64,000 nucleotides of DNA from Oscillospiraceae bacterium. GTDB lineage: Bacteria > Bacillota > Clostridia > Oscillospirales > Acutalibacteraceae. The notes beneath the pieces were generated by a model. The model did not search any database. It worked only from the letters and a program-made list of their open reading frames with translations, and had not been told where the DNA came from. The stretch covers positions 1 through 64,000 of the forward strand of contig SVPG01000003.1 in assembly GCA_015065975.1 (NCBI GenBank). The letters run 5' to 3'. The translations under genes and the position numbers were made by a program. Numbering within the stretch: the stretch's first letter is position 1; each line of letters begins with the position of its first letter. This document shows, piece by piece, positions 9,429 to 19,234 of the stretch.

Positions 9429-10853
9429 TTATTCCTTTCCGTTCCAGCAATATGTGCAGAGCTTGCAGGAATCTATGCCTATTGCCTCGATAACACCCTC
9501 AAGTGTCTGATATTCAAGCGAGGCAAAATGGAGCTTTTCGCATATCGATTTGCGCAGAGCCTTTCCTCTTTCGGTGTTTCCGTCGAGGTATTCGTCGATA
9601 TACTTGTCACCCTCCTCACCTTCGAGCTCACGGATAGTTCTGCGGGCAATAAGGTCAAGGTCGGAGGTATTTCTCGAGAATGTGAGATACTTGCAGCCGA
9701 ACATGATCGGCGGACAGGCAGATCTCATATGAACCTCTTTGGCTCCGTTCTCATAAAGGAAATCAACCGTCTCGTGAAGCTGTGTTCCTCTGACGATACT
9801 GTCATCGACAAAGAGAAGCTTTTTATCGGTTATGAGATCGTGAACCGGTATCATCTTCATTTTTGCAACACGGTTTCTCTCATTCTGATTGGAGGGCATA
9901 AAGCTGCGCGGCCATGTTGGAGTATACTTGATGAACGGTCTTGCAAAGGGCACCTTACTGCGGTTAGCATATCCTATTGCGTGAGGCGTTCCGGAATCGG
10001 GCACGCCGCCGATAAAATCAATATCCTGTGCCTTGCCTGATTTTTCATCATTCTCCGCAATGATGGCACCGTTGCGGTTTCTCATAACCTCAACATTGAC
10101 TCCCTCATAGCAGGAGTTCGGATAACCGTAATATGTCCAGAGGAATGCACAGATACGCATTTCCTTTCTTGCCGGAGAAAGAACCTTGAGTTCATCTGCG
10201 GTAAGCCGGACTATTTCACCCGGTCCGAGTTCTTTGTAATCATTGTATCCAAGCTTTTTATAAGCAAAGGATTCAAGCGATACGCAATGCCCATCGTCAT
10301 TTTTTCCGATAAGAACAGGAAGTCTTCCAAGCTTATCTCTCGCCGCAAGAATGCTTCCGTCCTCCTTGAGAATAATGATCGTTGCAGAACCATCGATCTT
10401 ATCCTGAGCAAATTTTATTCCTTCAACAAAATCACTCTTCTGATTGATAAGCGCCGCAACAAGCTCTGTCGAGTTGACTCTGCCGCCTGTCATTGCTCCG
10501 AAATGTCCGCCGCTGAAGGAGAGGAACTGCTTGACAAGCTCGTCCGCGTTATTGATTGCTCCGACAACGGTTATCGCATAAACTCCGAGATTTGAACGGA
10601 TAAGTATGGGCTGCGGGTCGCTGTCGCTTATGCAGCCGATACAGGCGTTGCCGCTCATTTCACTTGTTATGCCTTCAAACTTTGTGCGAAACGGCGAATT
10701 TTCAATATTATGTATTTCTCTCTGAAATCCCGATTCACTGTTTACAGCCGCCATACCTCCGCGGCGTGTTCCCAGATGCGAATGATAGTCAACACCGAAA
10801 AAGACATCGAGCACAACGTCATTCTTCGATACTGCACCGAAAAATCCTCCCAA
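9429..10853 (-). CDS. purF: Amidophosphoribosyltransferase with an inactive glutaminase domain
   Basis: First committed purine enzyme, making phosphoribosylamine from PRPP. The PRPP site LLFVDDSIVRGTQ is intact and the overall length (474) is normal. The N-terminal Ntn glutaminase begins MGGFFGAV, so the universal nucleophile Cys after the initiator Met is Gly. Other glutaminase residues of the family also differ: the VRYAT arginine region reads CISDSDP, the HNGN oxyanion motif reads VVGAIN, and the SSDTE aspartate region reads VNSTE. The cysteines that hold the 4Fe-4S cluster in Bacillus PurF appear kept (RICAF, FGCKYL, SCKLCTYC). The start is a TTG with GGGAGG about 10 bases upstream; an in-frame stop lies just above, so no Cys-bearing N-terminus has been missed. 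It probably uses ammonia directly. Confidence 0.93.
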   Translation of the reverse strand: MGGFFGAVSKNDVVLDVFFGVDYHSHLGTRRGGMAAVNSESGFQREIHNIENSPFRTKFEGITSEMSGNACIGCISDSDPQPILIRSNLGVYAITVVGAINNADELVKQFLSFSGGHFGAMTGGRVNSTELVAALINQKSDFVEGIKFAQDKIDGSATIIILKEDGSILAARDKLGRLPVLIGKNDDGHCVSLESFAYKKLGYNDYKELGPGEIVRLTADELKVLSPARKEMRICAFLWTYYGYPNSCYEGVNVEVMRNRNGAIIAENDEKSGKAQDIDFIGGVPDSGTPHAIGYANRSKVPFARPFIKYTPTWPRSFMPSNQNERNRVAKMKMIPVHDLITDKKLLFVDDSIVRGTQLHETVDFLYENGAKEVHMRSACPPIMFGCKYLTFSRNTSDLDLIARRTIRELEGEEGDKYIDEYLDGNTERGKALRKSICEKLHFASLEYQTLEGVIEAIGIDSCKLCTYCWNGKE

Positions 10854-10891
10854 AACCTTTGAACCTCCCGGTCTTTAGTATTTAATGTTAA

Positions 10892-11389
10892 TTACTGATT
10901 ATTGAACTTTTCTGCAACTGCACGATCCTTTTCAAGAACCTTCTGAGCTGCTGCTGCTCTCGACTCGGCAAGCTTTGCCGCAAGAGCCTCATCACTTACT
11001 GCGAGAATCTGGATTGCAAGAAGTGCTGCATTTGCCGCACCGTCGATTGCAACAGTTGCAACAGGGATACCTGCCGGCATCTGAACGGTTGAAAGAAGTG
11101 CATCAAGTCCGTCAAGGGTGGAAGACTTGACAGGTATGCCGATAACGGGCAGTGTGGTATTTGCTGCAATCGCACCTGCAAGATGTGCTGCCTTGCCCGC
11201 AGCGGCGATCATAACACCAAAACCGTTCTTTGCGGCATTTGAGGAAAACTCCTTTGCCTCGACCGGTGTTCTGTGTGCCGAATATACGTGAACCTCATAG
11301 GGTACGCCGTACTCCTTGAGAGTATCGATAGCTTTCTCAACTACGGGAAGATCGCTGTCGCTTCCCATTATAACTGCAACCTTTTTCAT
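10892..11389 (-). CDS. purE: N5-CAIR mutase (PurE class I)
   Basis: Rearranges N5-CAIR to CAIR in the purine pathway. The 165-residue protein opens with VAVIMGSDSDLPV and has the conserved SAHRTP and AAGKAAHLAG segments, then GIPVKSSTLDGLDALLSTVQMP. No purK lies next to it. It is the first gene of the purine operon, about 30 bases after the riboswitch terminator, with a purine-rich ribosome site before the ATG. The C-terminal 30 residues are Ala/Glu/Lys rich and probably helical. Confidence 0.95.
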   Translation of the reverse strand: MKKVAVIMGSDSDLPVVEKAIDTLKEYGVPYEVHVYSAHRTPVEAKEFSSNAAKNGFGVMIAAAGKAAHLAGAIAANTTLPVIGIPVKSSTLDGLDALLSTVQMPAGIPVATVAIDGAANAALLAIQILAVSDEALAAKLAESRAAAAQKVLEKDRAVAEKFNNQ

Positions 11390-11419
11390 TTCTCTTTTCC
11401 TTTCCGAATATTTAAATTC

Positions 11420-11456
11420 AAAAGGCAGTCCTACGCTGTAAATAAGTAGAACTGCC
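11420..11456 (-). terminator. Regulated terminator of the ZTP riboswitch
   Basis: An 11-bp stem (GGCAGTTCTAC with GTAGGACTGCC) is followed by TTTT. Its 5' arm contains the last bases of the riboswitch core (GGGCAG), so ligand-bound aptamer and terminator compete for the same bases. This arrangement gives transcription ON when ZTP/ZMP is bound. Confidence 0.8.
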
Positions 11457-11520
11457 CAGACGGTCGGCTAACGGCAAGCTTCTTGTTCCACCGTGGTTTT
11501 CCACATATCCGTCAGTCACA
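11452..11520 (-). promoter_or_regulatory. ZTP (pfl) riboswitch aptamer
   Basis: On the minus strand GACTGACGG begins at 11517. A stem with GTGG and CCAC follows, then a variable linker, then GCCGACCGTCTGGGCAG ending at 11452. These two blocks are the strongly conserved 5' and 3' halves of the ZTP riboswitch, and the layout matches the Fusobacterium ulcerans aptamer as I recall it. It senses ZMP/ZTP, which build up when 10-formyl-THF is limiting. It lies 5' of purE, the first gene of an operon containing purN, purH and fhs. Confidence 0.9.
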
Positions 11521-11545
11521 AAAAGCTCCTTGTTTTCATTCTATA

Positions 11546-11574
11546 AATATAGCACGAAAACCGCGTTCTGTCAA
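11546..11574 (-). promoter_or_regulatory. Sigma-A promoter of the purine operon
   Basis: A consensus TTGACA (11569-11574) and TATATT (11546-11551) are 17 bases apart. Transcription would start near 11539, just ahead of the riboswitch. The promoter lies between pyrI and purE, so the purine operon is separately controlled from the pyr operon. Confidence 0.85.
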
Positions 11575-11589
11575 GGCATTCAGCCTATT

Positions 11590-12006
11590 CTACTGTGCCA
11601 CCGTATCGCAGTAAATGCAGCGGTAAACACCGTTCTCTCCGTCTGTCAATTTGAATATATGATGAATCTCCTGCTCGGAGGTTGTTATACATCTCGGATT
11701 CTTGCATTTAAGGATATCAACAAGCTTTTCGGGCAGAGCAATATGCTTTTTCTCGACAAGCTCGCCGTCTTTTATAACGTCAACGGTTATATTCGGGCTT
11801 ACATATCCGAGAACATCAAGGTTTATCTCTACCTGCGAGTCTATTTTTATGATATCCTTTCTGCCCATCATCTTGCTCGGAACATTCTTGAGTATTGCCA
11901 CAGGGCAATCAAGCTCCTCAAGATTGAGCATATTGTATATCAGCATCGCCTTGCCTGCGATGATATGATCTATTACTATTCCGTTTTTTATGGAATCGAC
12001 GTACAT
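11590..12006 (-). CDS. pyrI: Aspartate carbamoyltransferase regulatory subunit
   Basis: Regulatory chain of the ATCase holoenzyme; binds nucleotide effectors in the N-terminal domain and links to PyrB through a zinc domain. The 138-residue protein has the zinc ligands as CKNPRC and CIYC near the C-terminus. The N-terminal part (residues 1-95) fits the PyrI allosteric fold. It starts 23 bases after pyrB, the usual pyrBI order. PyrI is absent from many Firmicutes such as Bacillus but occurs in Clostridia. Confidence 0.94.
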   Translation of the reverse strand: MYVDSIKNGIVIDHIIAGKAMLIYNMLNLEELDCPVAILKNVPSKMMGRKDIIKIDSQVEINLDVLGYVSPNITVDVIKDGELVEKKHIALPEKLVDILKCKNPRCITTSEQEIHHIFKLTDGENGVYRCIYCDTVAQ

Positions 12007-12029
12007 TTAACAGCCGCTCCTTTCGCAAA

Positions 12030-12962
12030 TTAAAGCTCCGATCCCGCCTCTTTGAGCAGTTTCAGGATAAGTGCCATACGAATATATTTGCCGTATGCAG
12101 CCTGTCTGAAATAGCAGGCACGGCTGTCGTCATCAATGGCCGTTGATATCTCATTGACTCTCGGCAGCGGATGGAGTATCGAAAGGTCATCTTTCGCATT
12201 TCTGATCTTATCGGGAGTGAGGATATAGCTGTCCTTGAGTCTGAGGTAATCCTCCTCATTGAAGAATCGCTCACGCTGTACTCTTGTCATATAGAGAATA
12301 TCAAGCTCGGGCATAACGCTCTCGAGAGATGTTGTCTCCTCATAAGGTATGCCTTTGCTTTCAATATGATCGGTCCTGACATAATCGGGAAGTTTGAGCT
12401 CCTCCGGTGAGATCAGAACAAACTTTATACCGCTGTATCTTGCCATCGCGGCGATAAGCGAATGAACGGTTCTGCCGAACTTGAGGTCACCGCAGAGACC
12501 GATCGTCATATTGTCAAGTCTTCCCTTTTCCCTGCGGATAGTGAGAAGATCGGTGAGCGTCTGTGTCGGGTGGTTATGACCGCCGTCGCCCGCATTGATG
12601 ATGGGTACGCTCGATTTCATGGACGCAACAAGCGGTGCACCCTCTTTCGGGTGACGCATTGCGATTATATCGGCATATCCGCTTACAACAGCTACGGTAT
12701 CGGAAACGCTCTCTCCCTTTGCCGACGAGCTTGATGCCGCTTCAGAAAAGCCGAGAACATTGCCGCCAAGCTCCATCATTGCCGCTTCAAACGAAAGTCT
12801 TGTTCTTGTGGACGGCTCAAAGAAGAGGGTTGCAAGCTTTTTATATCTGCACTTTTCACGGTAGTTTTCGGGATGAGCGATAATATCATCCGCACAGTCA
12901 AGCAGTTCGGTTATCTCATCGGTCGAAAGCTCCAGAATATCTATCAGATGCCGCACAGCCAT
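12030..12962 (-). CDS. pyrB: Aspartate carbamoyltransferase catalytic subunit
   Basis: Condenses carbamoyl phosphate with aspartate. The start chosen is the ATG of [13 protein letters not shown], giving 310 residues, the usual size; a longer in-frame start would run into pyrE. The carbamoyl-phosphate loop [13 protein letters not shown] is present near residue 50, along with SSSAKGES (the 80s loop Ser and Lys), [12 protein letters not shown] and the C-terminal HPLPRVNEI. It is followed at once by pyrI. The segment starting at NAGDGG binds carbamoyl phosphate. Confidence 0.97.
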   Translation of the reverse strand: MAVRHLIDILELSTDEITELLDCADDIIAHPENYREKCRYKKLATLFFEPSTRTRLSFEAAMMELGGNVLGFSEAASSSSAKGESVSDTVAVVSGYADIIAMRHPKEGAPLVASMKSSVPIINAGDGGHNHPTQTLTDLLTIRREKGRLDNMTIGLCGDLKFGRTVHSLIAAMARYSGIKFVLISPEELKLPDYVRTDHIESKGIPYEETTSLESVMPELDILYMTRVQRERFFNEEDYLRLKDSYILTPDKIRNAKDDLSILHPLPRVNEISTAIDDDSRACYFRQAAYGKYIRMALILKLLKEAGSEL

Positions 12963-12996
12963 GACCACTCCTTTCTTTTCTGTCGGTATATTAAAA

Positions 12997-13638
12997 TCAG
13001 CCTTTGATCCAGCTCTCGTCGCTCGGATTGTTTCTGAAAGCGATAAGTCTGGCGATATCTTCCTGAGCGATATACTTTTCCTCAGCCGCAACTTCAGCAA
13101 TAACATCGAAATTTGTAAGGCTTACGTTCTTTACGTTTGCTGCTGCAAGACGCTCGAGGCCCTTCTTCATTCCGTAGGTGAAGATGCTGACGATACCGAG
13201 AACCTCTGCTCCTGCCTCACGAAGAACCTCAACAACCTCGATAACGCTGCCGCCCGTTGAGATAAGATCCTCAACAACGACCACCTTGCTGCCCGGCTCG
13301 AGCTTACCTTCGATCTGGTTGCCTCTGCCGTGATCCTTTGCACCCGAACGGACATAACCCATCGGCATATCAAGGATATGAGCGGTGATAGCTGCGTGAG
13401 CGATACCTGCGGTGCTGGTTCCCATAAGAACCTCAGCCTCGGGATATTCCCTCTTTATGGTCTCTGCCAGAGCATTCTCAACATCGTTACGAACTGCGGG
13501 AGCGGTAAGTGTGAGTCTGTTATCGCAGTAAACAGGGCTCTTTATGCCGCTTGCCCATGTGAAGGGCTCGTCCGGTCTGAAGAAAACAGCCTTTATGGAA
13601 AGAAGATCTTTAGCTATAATTCTGTCGATATTGTTCAT
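12997..13638 (-). CDS. pyrE: Orotate phosphoribosyltransferase
   Basis: Joins orotate to PRPP to make OMP. The start chosen is the ATG of [12 protein letters not shown], 14 bases after the pyrF stop and preceded by GGAG, giving 213 residues. The PRPP-binding motif [13 protein letters not shown] is present near residue 120 and the [10 protein letters not shown] flexible loop lies before it. An open frame extends 57 codons upstream into pyrF but is overlap, not part of the protein. Confidence 0.96.
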   Translation of the reverse strand: MNNIDRIIAKDLLSIKAVFFRPDEPFTWASGIKSPVYCDNRLTLTAPAVRNDVENALAETIKREYPEAEVLMGTSTAGIAHAAITAHILDMPMGYVRSGAKDHGRGNQIEGKLEPGSKVVVVEDLISTGGSVIEVVEVLREAGAEVLGIVSIFTYGMKKGLERLAAANVKNVSLTNFDVIAEVAAEEKYIAQEDIARLIAFRNNPSDESWIKG

Positions 13639-13651
13639 TTTATACTCTCCT

Positions 13652-14353
13652 TTACTTTGTAACGAATTCTGCAACGCAGCGGCGATATGCTGCAACGGGA
13701 TCCTCGGCTGCGGTGATGGGTCTGCCGACAACGATATAGTCGGAGCCGATCTCGTTTGCCTTTGCAGGGGTGGTGACTCTGACCTGATCGCCGATGTCAC
13801 CGTCTGCAAATCTTACGCCGGGTGTAACGGTGCAGAAATCAGCGCCGCAAACCTCGTGAACCTTGCCTGCCTCAAGCGGAGAACAGACAACACCGTCGAG
13901 TCCTGCCTTCTTTGCGCACTCGGCATAGTGCATAACAACCTCATCGAGAGGCTTGTCTATCAGAAGATCGCTCTTCATTCTCTCCTCGCTCGTGGAGGTG
14001 AGCTGTGTAACAGCGATAAGCATGGGTCTTGTGCCGTCCTCACGGGTGAGACCTTCGATTGCCGCTTCCATCATTGCGACCGTTCCGCCGGCGTGAAGGT
14101 TGCACATATCAACATCAAGTCTCGAGAGAACCTTCATAGCCTTCATTACGGTATTGGGAATATCGTGCAGTTTGAGATCGAGGAATATCTTATGTCCTCT
14201 TGCCTTGATCTCTCTTACAATTTCGGGACCTTCCGCATAGAAAAGCTCCATTCCGATTTTTACGAACGGCTTTTCCTCGGTGAAGAGATCAAGAAAATCG
14301 AGAGCTTCCTTCTTGCCTTTGAAATCACAGGCGATAATTACGTCCTTACCCAA
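13652..14353 (-). CDS. pyrF: Orotidine 5'-phosphate decarboxylase
   Basis: Decarboxylates OMP to UMP. The 233-residue TIM-barrel protein carries the signature [13 protein letters not shown] near residue 60 (the Asp-Lys-Asp catalytic array) and VTPGVRF and VVGRPIT phosphate-binding segments near the C-terminus. It overlaps the 3' end of pyrD by 8 bases, suggesting translational coupling. Confidence 0.97.
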   Translation of the reverse strand: MGKDVIIACDFKGKKEALDFLDLFTEEKPFVKIGMELFYAEGPEIVREIKARGHKIFLDLKLHDIPNTVMKAMKVLSRLDVDMCNLHAGGTVAMMEAAIEGLTREDGTRPMLIAVTQLTSTSEERMKSDLLIDKPLDEVVMHYAECAKKAGLDGVVCSPLEAGKVHEVCGADFCTVTPGVRFADGDIGDQVRVTTPAKANEIGSDYIVVGRPITAAEDPVAAYRRCVAEFVTK

Positions 14354-15263
14354 TGTGTGCTCCTCCTATTATATCTTTAAGATTTTCTATTTTATACTTT
14401 TCCATAACGACGGGCAGGTCTTCAATGATCTGCCTGCATGCAAAGGGATCGACAAGATTTGCTGCGCCGACCTGTACTGCACTTGCACCTGCAAGCATCA
14501 TCTCAATAACGTCCTTTGCGCTCGAAACGCCGCCCATTCCGATTATCGGAATATTGACAGCTTCATACACCTGATAGACCATTCTCACCGCAACGGGGAA
14601 TATCGCACTTCCCGAAAAGCCGCCCATCTTATTTGCTATGACGGGCTTTTTGGTTTTCAGGTCTATTCTCATTCCGAGAAGGGTGTTTATCATGCTGATT
14701 CCGTCAGCTCCCGCTTCTTCGCAGGCCTTTGCGATCGAAACTATGTCTGTGACATTGGGGCTGAGCTTGATGTATACAGGCTTTGTCGTCACTGCCTTGA
14801 CAGCTTTTGTAACCTGAGCGGCCGATTCGGGAGATGTTCCGAAACTCATTCCGCCGTTGTGAACATTGGGGCAGCTGACGTTGACTTCCAGAATACCTAC
14901 CTGCTCCTGGGAATCGAGCATCCGGCAGGTCTCGGCATATTCTTCGATTGAAAATCCGCTGACGTTTGCAATAACCTTTTTATCAAAGCACTTCGCAAGA
15001 CGGGGAAGCTCTTCGCTTATGACAGCTTCCACACCGGGATTCTGGAGACCGACCGAGTTTATCATACCGGAAGGACATTCCGCAATTCTCGGGGTGGGAT
15101 TACCGAAACGAGCCTGTCTTGTTGTGCCCTTGAAGGAAAAGGTTCCCAGACAGTTTATGTCGTAAAGCTCGGCAAACTCGTAGCCGAATCCGAAGGTTCC
15201 GCTTGCGGGAATGACCGGGTTATCAAGCTCCCAACCGCTGAGAGATACCTTTGTGTTTACCAT
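14346..15263 (-). CDS. pyrD: Dihydroorotate dehydrogenase catalytic subunit (type 1B)
   Basis: Oxidises dihydroorotate to orotate using FMN; type 1B enzymes pass electrons through PyrK to NAD. The 305-residue protein starts [17 protein letters not shown] and has the catalytic Cys in [11 protein letters not shown], plus [15 protein letters not shown] and [10 protein letters not shown] for the FMN phosphate. It overlaps pyrK by 7 bases, so the two subunits are co-translated. Confidence 0.97.
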   Translation of the reverse strand: MVNTKVSLSGWELDNPVIPASGTFGFGYEFAELYDINCLGTFSFKGTTRQARFGNPTPRIAECPSGMINSVGLQNPGVEAVISEELPRLAKCFDKKVIANVSGFSIEEYAETCRMLDSQEQVGILEVNVSCPNVHNGGMSFGTSPESAAQVTKAVKAVTTKPVYIKLSPNVTDIVSIAKACEEAGADGISMINTLLGMRIDLKTKKPVIANKMGGFSGSAIFPVAVRMVYQVYEAVNIPIIGMGGVSSAKDVIEMMLAGASAVQVGAANLVDPFACRQIIEDLPVVMEKYKIENLKDIIGGAHIG

Positions 15264-16027
15264 ATGATCTCCTCCCTCTCAAGCACGGGACCGTCCTTGC
15301 ATATTCTCTTATTGCCGTATTTTGTCTTGCACGAGCAGCCCATACAGGCTCCGAATCCGCAGCCCATGCGCTCCTCAAAGCTGTACTGTCCGCTCGTTGC
15401 GGCGACCTTTTCAATCGCTCTGAACATCGGTTCGGGACCGCAGGTAAAGAAATAGTCATATTCGACATCTTTCATCGCATCGGTAACAAAGCCTTTTACG
15501 CCGCAGGTTCCGTCCGCCGTGGCAACGATAACGTCTGCTCCGAGCGAGGCAAACTCATCTTTGTAAAAAACTTCCTTTTCGGTGTTGAAGCCGAGAATAA
15601 CGGTAGGTTTCTTGCCCTGACCGATGAGCACCTTGCAAAGATTGTAAAGCGGGGGCACACCGACGCCGCCGCCGAGAAGAAGCGGTTTTTCTCCGCTCTT
15701 TTCGGTATTGTAGCCGTTGCCGAGACCGACAAGCACATCGAGCTCATCACCGCTCTCAAGCTTTGCCATAGCTTCGGTGCCTTCACCGACGATTTTGTAG
15801 ATTATTGTTATGCTCTCGCTGTCATAATCGCATATCGATATCGGACGGCGAAGGAAGAAACCGTCAAGCTTGATATTTATAAACTGGCCCGGTGCCGTAA
15901 TCGCCGAGGTGTCGCCGCAAAGGACCATTTTCATTATGTCCTTTGCGATTGCGGCATTCTCTTTTATTTTATAAATTCCCTGTGTGATAGTAACCATTCC
16001 TTTCCGGATTATCTTCGGTAAGAACAA
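15257..16027 (-). CDS. pyrK: Dihydroorotate dehydrogenase electron transfer subunit
   Basis: FAD and 2Fe-2S subunit that lets type 1B PyrD use NAD. The flavin-binding RRPISICDYD motif and the NAD domain GGGVGVPPLYNL are present. The C-terminal cluster CGFGACMGCSCKT with a later Cys (RICKDGP) is the 2Fe-2S site. The boundary used is a TTG start, which has AAAGGA about 7 bases upstream; an ATG ten codons later (MVTITQGIYK) is an alternative with a ribosome site almost touching it. It lies 10 bases after carB. Confidence 0.95.
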   Translation of the reverse strand: MFLPKIIRKGMVTITQGIYKIKENAAIAKDIMKMVLCGDTSAITAPGQFINIKLDGFFLRRPISICDYDSESITIIYKIVGEGTEAMAKLESGDELDVLVGLGNGYNTEKSGEKPLLLGGGVGVPPLYNLCKVLIGQGKKPTVILGFNTEKEVFYKDEFASLGADVIVATADGTCGVKGFVTDAMKDVEYDYFFTCGPEPMFRAIEKVAATSGQYSFEERMGCGFGACMGCSCKTKYGNKRICKDGPVLEREEIIW

Positions 16028-16037
16028 TTTTTATCCT

Positions 16038-19000
16038 TTACGCATCTATTGTAGAGATGCAGAGGGTTGTTTCCTCAAGAACATCAAGCAGTACCTTTAC
16101 GGTATCGAGTGCCGTGAAGATGTTTACGTTGTTGTCTGTTGCAAGCTTGCGGATCTCACGACCGTCGTTGAGGTGACCCGCAGAGCTGATATCGCTTGTG
16201 TTGATGATATAGGAGATATAGCCCTTGCGGATAGCATTGGGTATCTCCTCACTGCCTTCGCTGATCTTGCCAAGTGCGTGTGTTCTGATGCCGTTCTCCT
16301 TGAGGAAGTTTGCTGTTCCGTTGGTTGCCTGGATATTGAAGCCGAGATTGTAGAAACGTCTGATAAGAGGAAGTGCTTCCTCCTTATCGTTATCGGCGAT
16401 GGTTGCAAGCACTGTGCCGTAGTTCTGCAGGTGCATTCCCGATGCCTGCAGCGCCTTATAGAGCGCACGGTTGAGCTTATCGTCGTATCCGATGGCTTCA
16501 CCTGTGGACTTCATCTCCGGTGAGAGATATGCGTCAAGTCCGCGGATCTTGTTGAAGGAGAATACGGGAACCTTGACATACCAGCGCTTCTTCTCATCGG
16601 GATAGATATCGAATATACCCTGCTCCTTGAGGCTCTTGCCCATTATGACCTCTGTTGCGATATCGGCAAGGCTGTAACCCGTTGCCTTCGAGAGGAACGG
16701 AACGGTACGCGATGAACGCGGGTTGACCTCGATGATATATACGTTCTCTTCCTTATCGACAATGAACTGGATATTGTAAAGTCCGACGATGCCGATTCCG
16801 AGGCCGAGCTTCTTTGCATACTGGAGAATGGTGCCCTTGACCTTATCGGAGATGCTGAAGGAAGGATATACGCTTATCGAGTCACCGCTGTGGATACCTG
16901 TTCTCTCAACAAGCTCCATAATGCCCGGTACGAATACATTGATGCCGTCGCAGATAGCGTCAACCTCGACCTCTTTACCGATGATGTACTTATCAACAAG
17001 TACCGGCTTATCCTCATCGATCTCAACTGCTGTCTTGAGATAGTGGCGAAGCTGTTCCTCTGTACCTACGATCTGCATTGCACGGCCGCCGAGAACAAAG
17101 CTCGGTCTGACCAGAACGGGATATCCGATCTCTGCCGCAGCCTTAACGCCGTCTTCGATCTTTGTGACAGCCTTACCCTGCGGCTGGGGAATATTGAGCT
17201 CCTTGAGTATCTTTTCGAAGGAATCGCGGTTTTCCGCACGCTCGATTGCATCGCAATCGGTTCCGACGATCTTGACGCCGCGCTTCATAAGCGGCTCTGC
17301 AAGGTTGATTGCGGTCTGTCCGCCGAGAGAAGCGATAACGCCTTCGGGCTTCTCGAGCTCGATAATATTCATAACGTCTTCTGTGGTCAGCGGCTCGAAA
17401 TAGAGCTTGTCCGCAGTTGTGTAGTCGGTGGAAACGGTCTCGGGGTTGTTGTTGATGATGATTGCCTCGTAACCCGATTTCTTTATGGTTGTGACAGCGT
17501 GAACCGTTGAATAGTCGAATTCAACGCCCTGTCCGATTCTGATGGGACCCGCACCGAGAACGATAAGCTTCTTTTTGTCGGAAACATTCGACGCGTTCTC
17601 TCCTGTATAGGAAGAGTAGAAGTAAGGGATATATGCGTTTGTATGGCAGGTATCAACCATCTTGTATACGGGGAAGATATTGTTGCTGCGGCGAGTCTCG
17701 AAAACATCAAGCTCATCTGTCTCCCACAGCTTTGCGATGAACTTATCGGAGAAGCCCATCTTCTTTGCTTCCTTGAGGATTTCGATATCGCCCTTGCTGT
17801 CCTTGATAACTGTCTCGAAGTCGATGATCTTCTTTATGGACTCAAGGAAATAGGTCGTGATCTTTGTTATATCGTGAAGCTTCTCAAGGCTTACTCCGCG
17901 GCGCATAAGCTCAGAGACTGCGAAGATGCTGTCGTCACGGAACTCGGTGATATACTCAAGCATATCCTCCTGTGACATAGCATCGAACTTTGCCATATGG
18001 AAGTGGCACACGCCTGTCTCCAGAGAACGGACCGACTTGAGCAGACACTCTTCGAGGGTGGAACCGATGCCCATAACCTCGCCTGTTGCCTTCATCTGAG
18101 TGCCAAGCTTGTTTGTTGCCGATGCAAATTTATCAAACGGGAAACGCGGCATTTTTGCGACAACATAATCGAGACTCGGCTCAAAGGCTGCCGTTGTGTT
18201 TGCGATCGTGATATCTTCAAGCGACATACCGACCGCTATCTTTGCTGTTACTCTTGCAATCGGGTATCCGCTCGCTTTTGATGCAAGTGCGGAAGAGCGG
18301 GAAACTCTGGGGTTGACCTCGATAAGATAATACTCGGAGGTCTCCGGATTGAGCGCAAACTGAACGTTGCAGCCGCCCTCTATCTTGAGCTCGCGGATGA
18401 TCTTTATTGCACTGTCATTGAGCATCTTGAGATCGTGGTCGTTGAGGGTCAGGATAGGTGCAACAACTATGGAGTCACCTGTATGGACACCAACGGGGTC
18501 GATATTTTCCATACCGCAGATGGTGATTGCGTGGTCATTGGAGTCACGCATAACCTCAAACTCGATTTCCTTGTAGCCCTTGACGCTCTTCTCAATAAGA
18601 ACCTGATGAACGGGAGAAAGCTTGAATGCGTTTGTTCCGATATCGATGAGGTCCTCCTCATTGTACGCAAAACCGCCGCCTGTTCCGCCGAGCGTGAATG
18701 CAGGGCGAAGAACTACCGGATATCCGATCTCTTCGGCTGCTTTCTTTGCTTCATCGAGGGAATATGTGATCTGCGACGGAATAACCGGCTCGCCTATCGA
18801 CTGGCAAAGCTCTTTGAACAGTTCTCTGTCCTCTGCCCTTTCGATACTTTCGCTGCTTGTTCCGAGAAGCTCTACTTCACATTCCTGAAGCACGCCCTTC
18901 TTCTCAAGCTGCATTGCAAGGTTAAGACCTGTCTGTCCTCCGATTCCGGGAACAATGGCGTCAGGTCTCTCGTATCTGAGGATCTTTGCGATATATTCAA

Positions 19001-19211
19001 GTGTCAGAGGTTCCATATAGACCTTATCCGCAATTGTGGTATCGGTCATTATGGTCGCGGGGTTGGAGTTTACAAGCACAACCTCGTAGCCTTCCTCTTT
19101 GAGTGCAAGGCATGCCTGTGTGCCTGCATAGTCAAACTCGGCTGCCTGTCCGATAACTATCGGACCCGATCCTATTATCAGGATCTTCTTGATATCTGTT
19201 CTCTTAGCCAA
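16038..19211 (-). CDS. carB: Carbamoyl-phosphate synthase large subunit
   Basis: Makes carbamoyl phosphate from bicarbonate, ATP and ammonia. The 1057-residue protein has the full two-fold arrangement: two ATP-grasp halves (first at about residues 1-400, second from about 550, opening with KKLIVLGAGPIRIGQG), the oligomerisation domain between, and a C-terminal MGS-like allosteric domain of about 130 residues. No carA gene (the glutaminase subunit) is adjacent or anywhere in the window, although carA usually precedes carB. It is followed by pyrK and preceded by pyrC at 23 bases. Confidence 0.97.
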   Translation of the reverse strand: MAKRTDIKKILIIGSGPIVIGQAAEFDYAGTQACLALKEEGYEVVLVNSNPATIMTDTTIADKVYMEPLTLEYIAKILRYERPDAIVPGIGGQTGLNLAMQLEKKGVLQECEVELLGTSSESIERAEDRELFKELCQSIGEPVIPSQITYSLDEAKKAAEEIGYPVVLRPAFTLGGTGGGFAYNEEDLIDIGTNAFKLSPVHQVLIEKSVKGYKEIEFEVMRDSNDHAITICGMENIDPVGVHTGDSIVVAPILTLNDHDLKMLNDSAIKIIRELKIEGGCNVQFALNPETSEYYLIEVNPRVSRSSALASKASGYPIARVTAKIAVGMSLEDITIANTTAAFEPSLDYVVAKMPRFPFDKFASATNKLGTQMKATGEVMGIGSTLEECLLKSVRSLETGVCHFHMAKFDAMSQEDMLEYITEFRDDSIFAVSELMRRGVSLEKLHDITKITTYFLESIKKIIDFETVIKDSKGDIEILKEAKKMGFSDKFIAKLWETDELDVFETRRSNNIFPVYKMVDTCHTNAYIPYFYSSYTGENASNVSDKKKLIVLGAGPIRIGQGVEFDYSTVHAVTTIKKSGYEAIIINNNPETVSTDYTTADKLYFEPLTTEDVMNIIELEKPEGVIASLGGQTAINLAEPLMKRGVKIVGTDCDAIERAENRDSFEKILKELNIPQPQGKAVTKIEDGVKAAAEIGYPVLVRPSFVLGGRAMQIVGTEEQLRHYLKTAVEIDEDKPVLVDKYIIGKEVEVDAICDGINVFVPGIMELVERTGIHSGDSISVYPSFSISDKVKGTILQYAKKLGLGIGIVGLYNIQFIVDKEENVYIIEVNPRSSRTVPFLSKATGYSLADIATEVIMGKSLKEQGIFDIYPDEKKRWYVKVPVFSFNKIRGLDAYLSPEMKSTGEAIGYDDKLNRALYKALQASGMHLQNYGTVLATIADNDKEEALPLIRRFYNLGFNIQATNGTANFLKENGIRTHALGKISEGSEEIPNAIRKGYISYIINTSDISSAGHLNDGREIRKLATDNNVNIFTALDTVKVLLDVLEETTLCISTIDA

Positions 19212-19234
19212 AATCTATATCCTCCCTTAATTGA

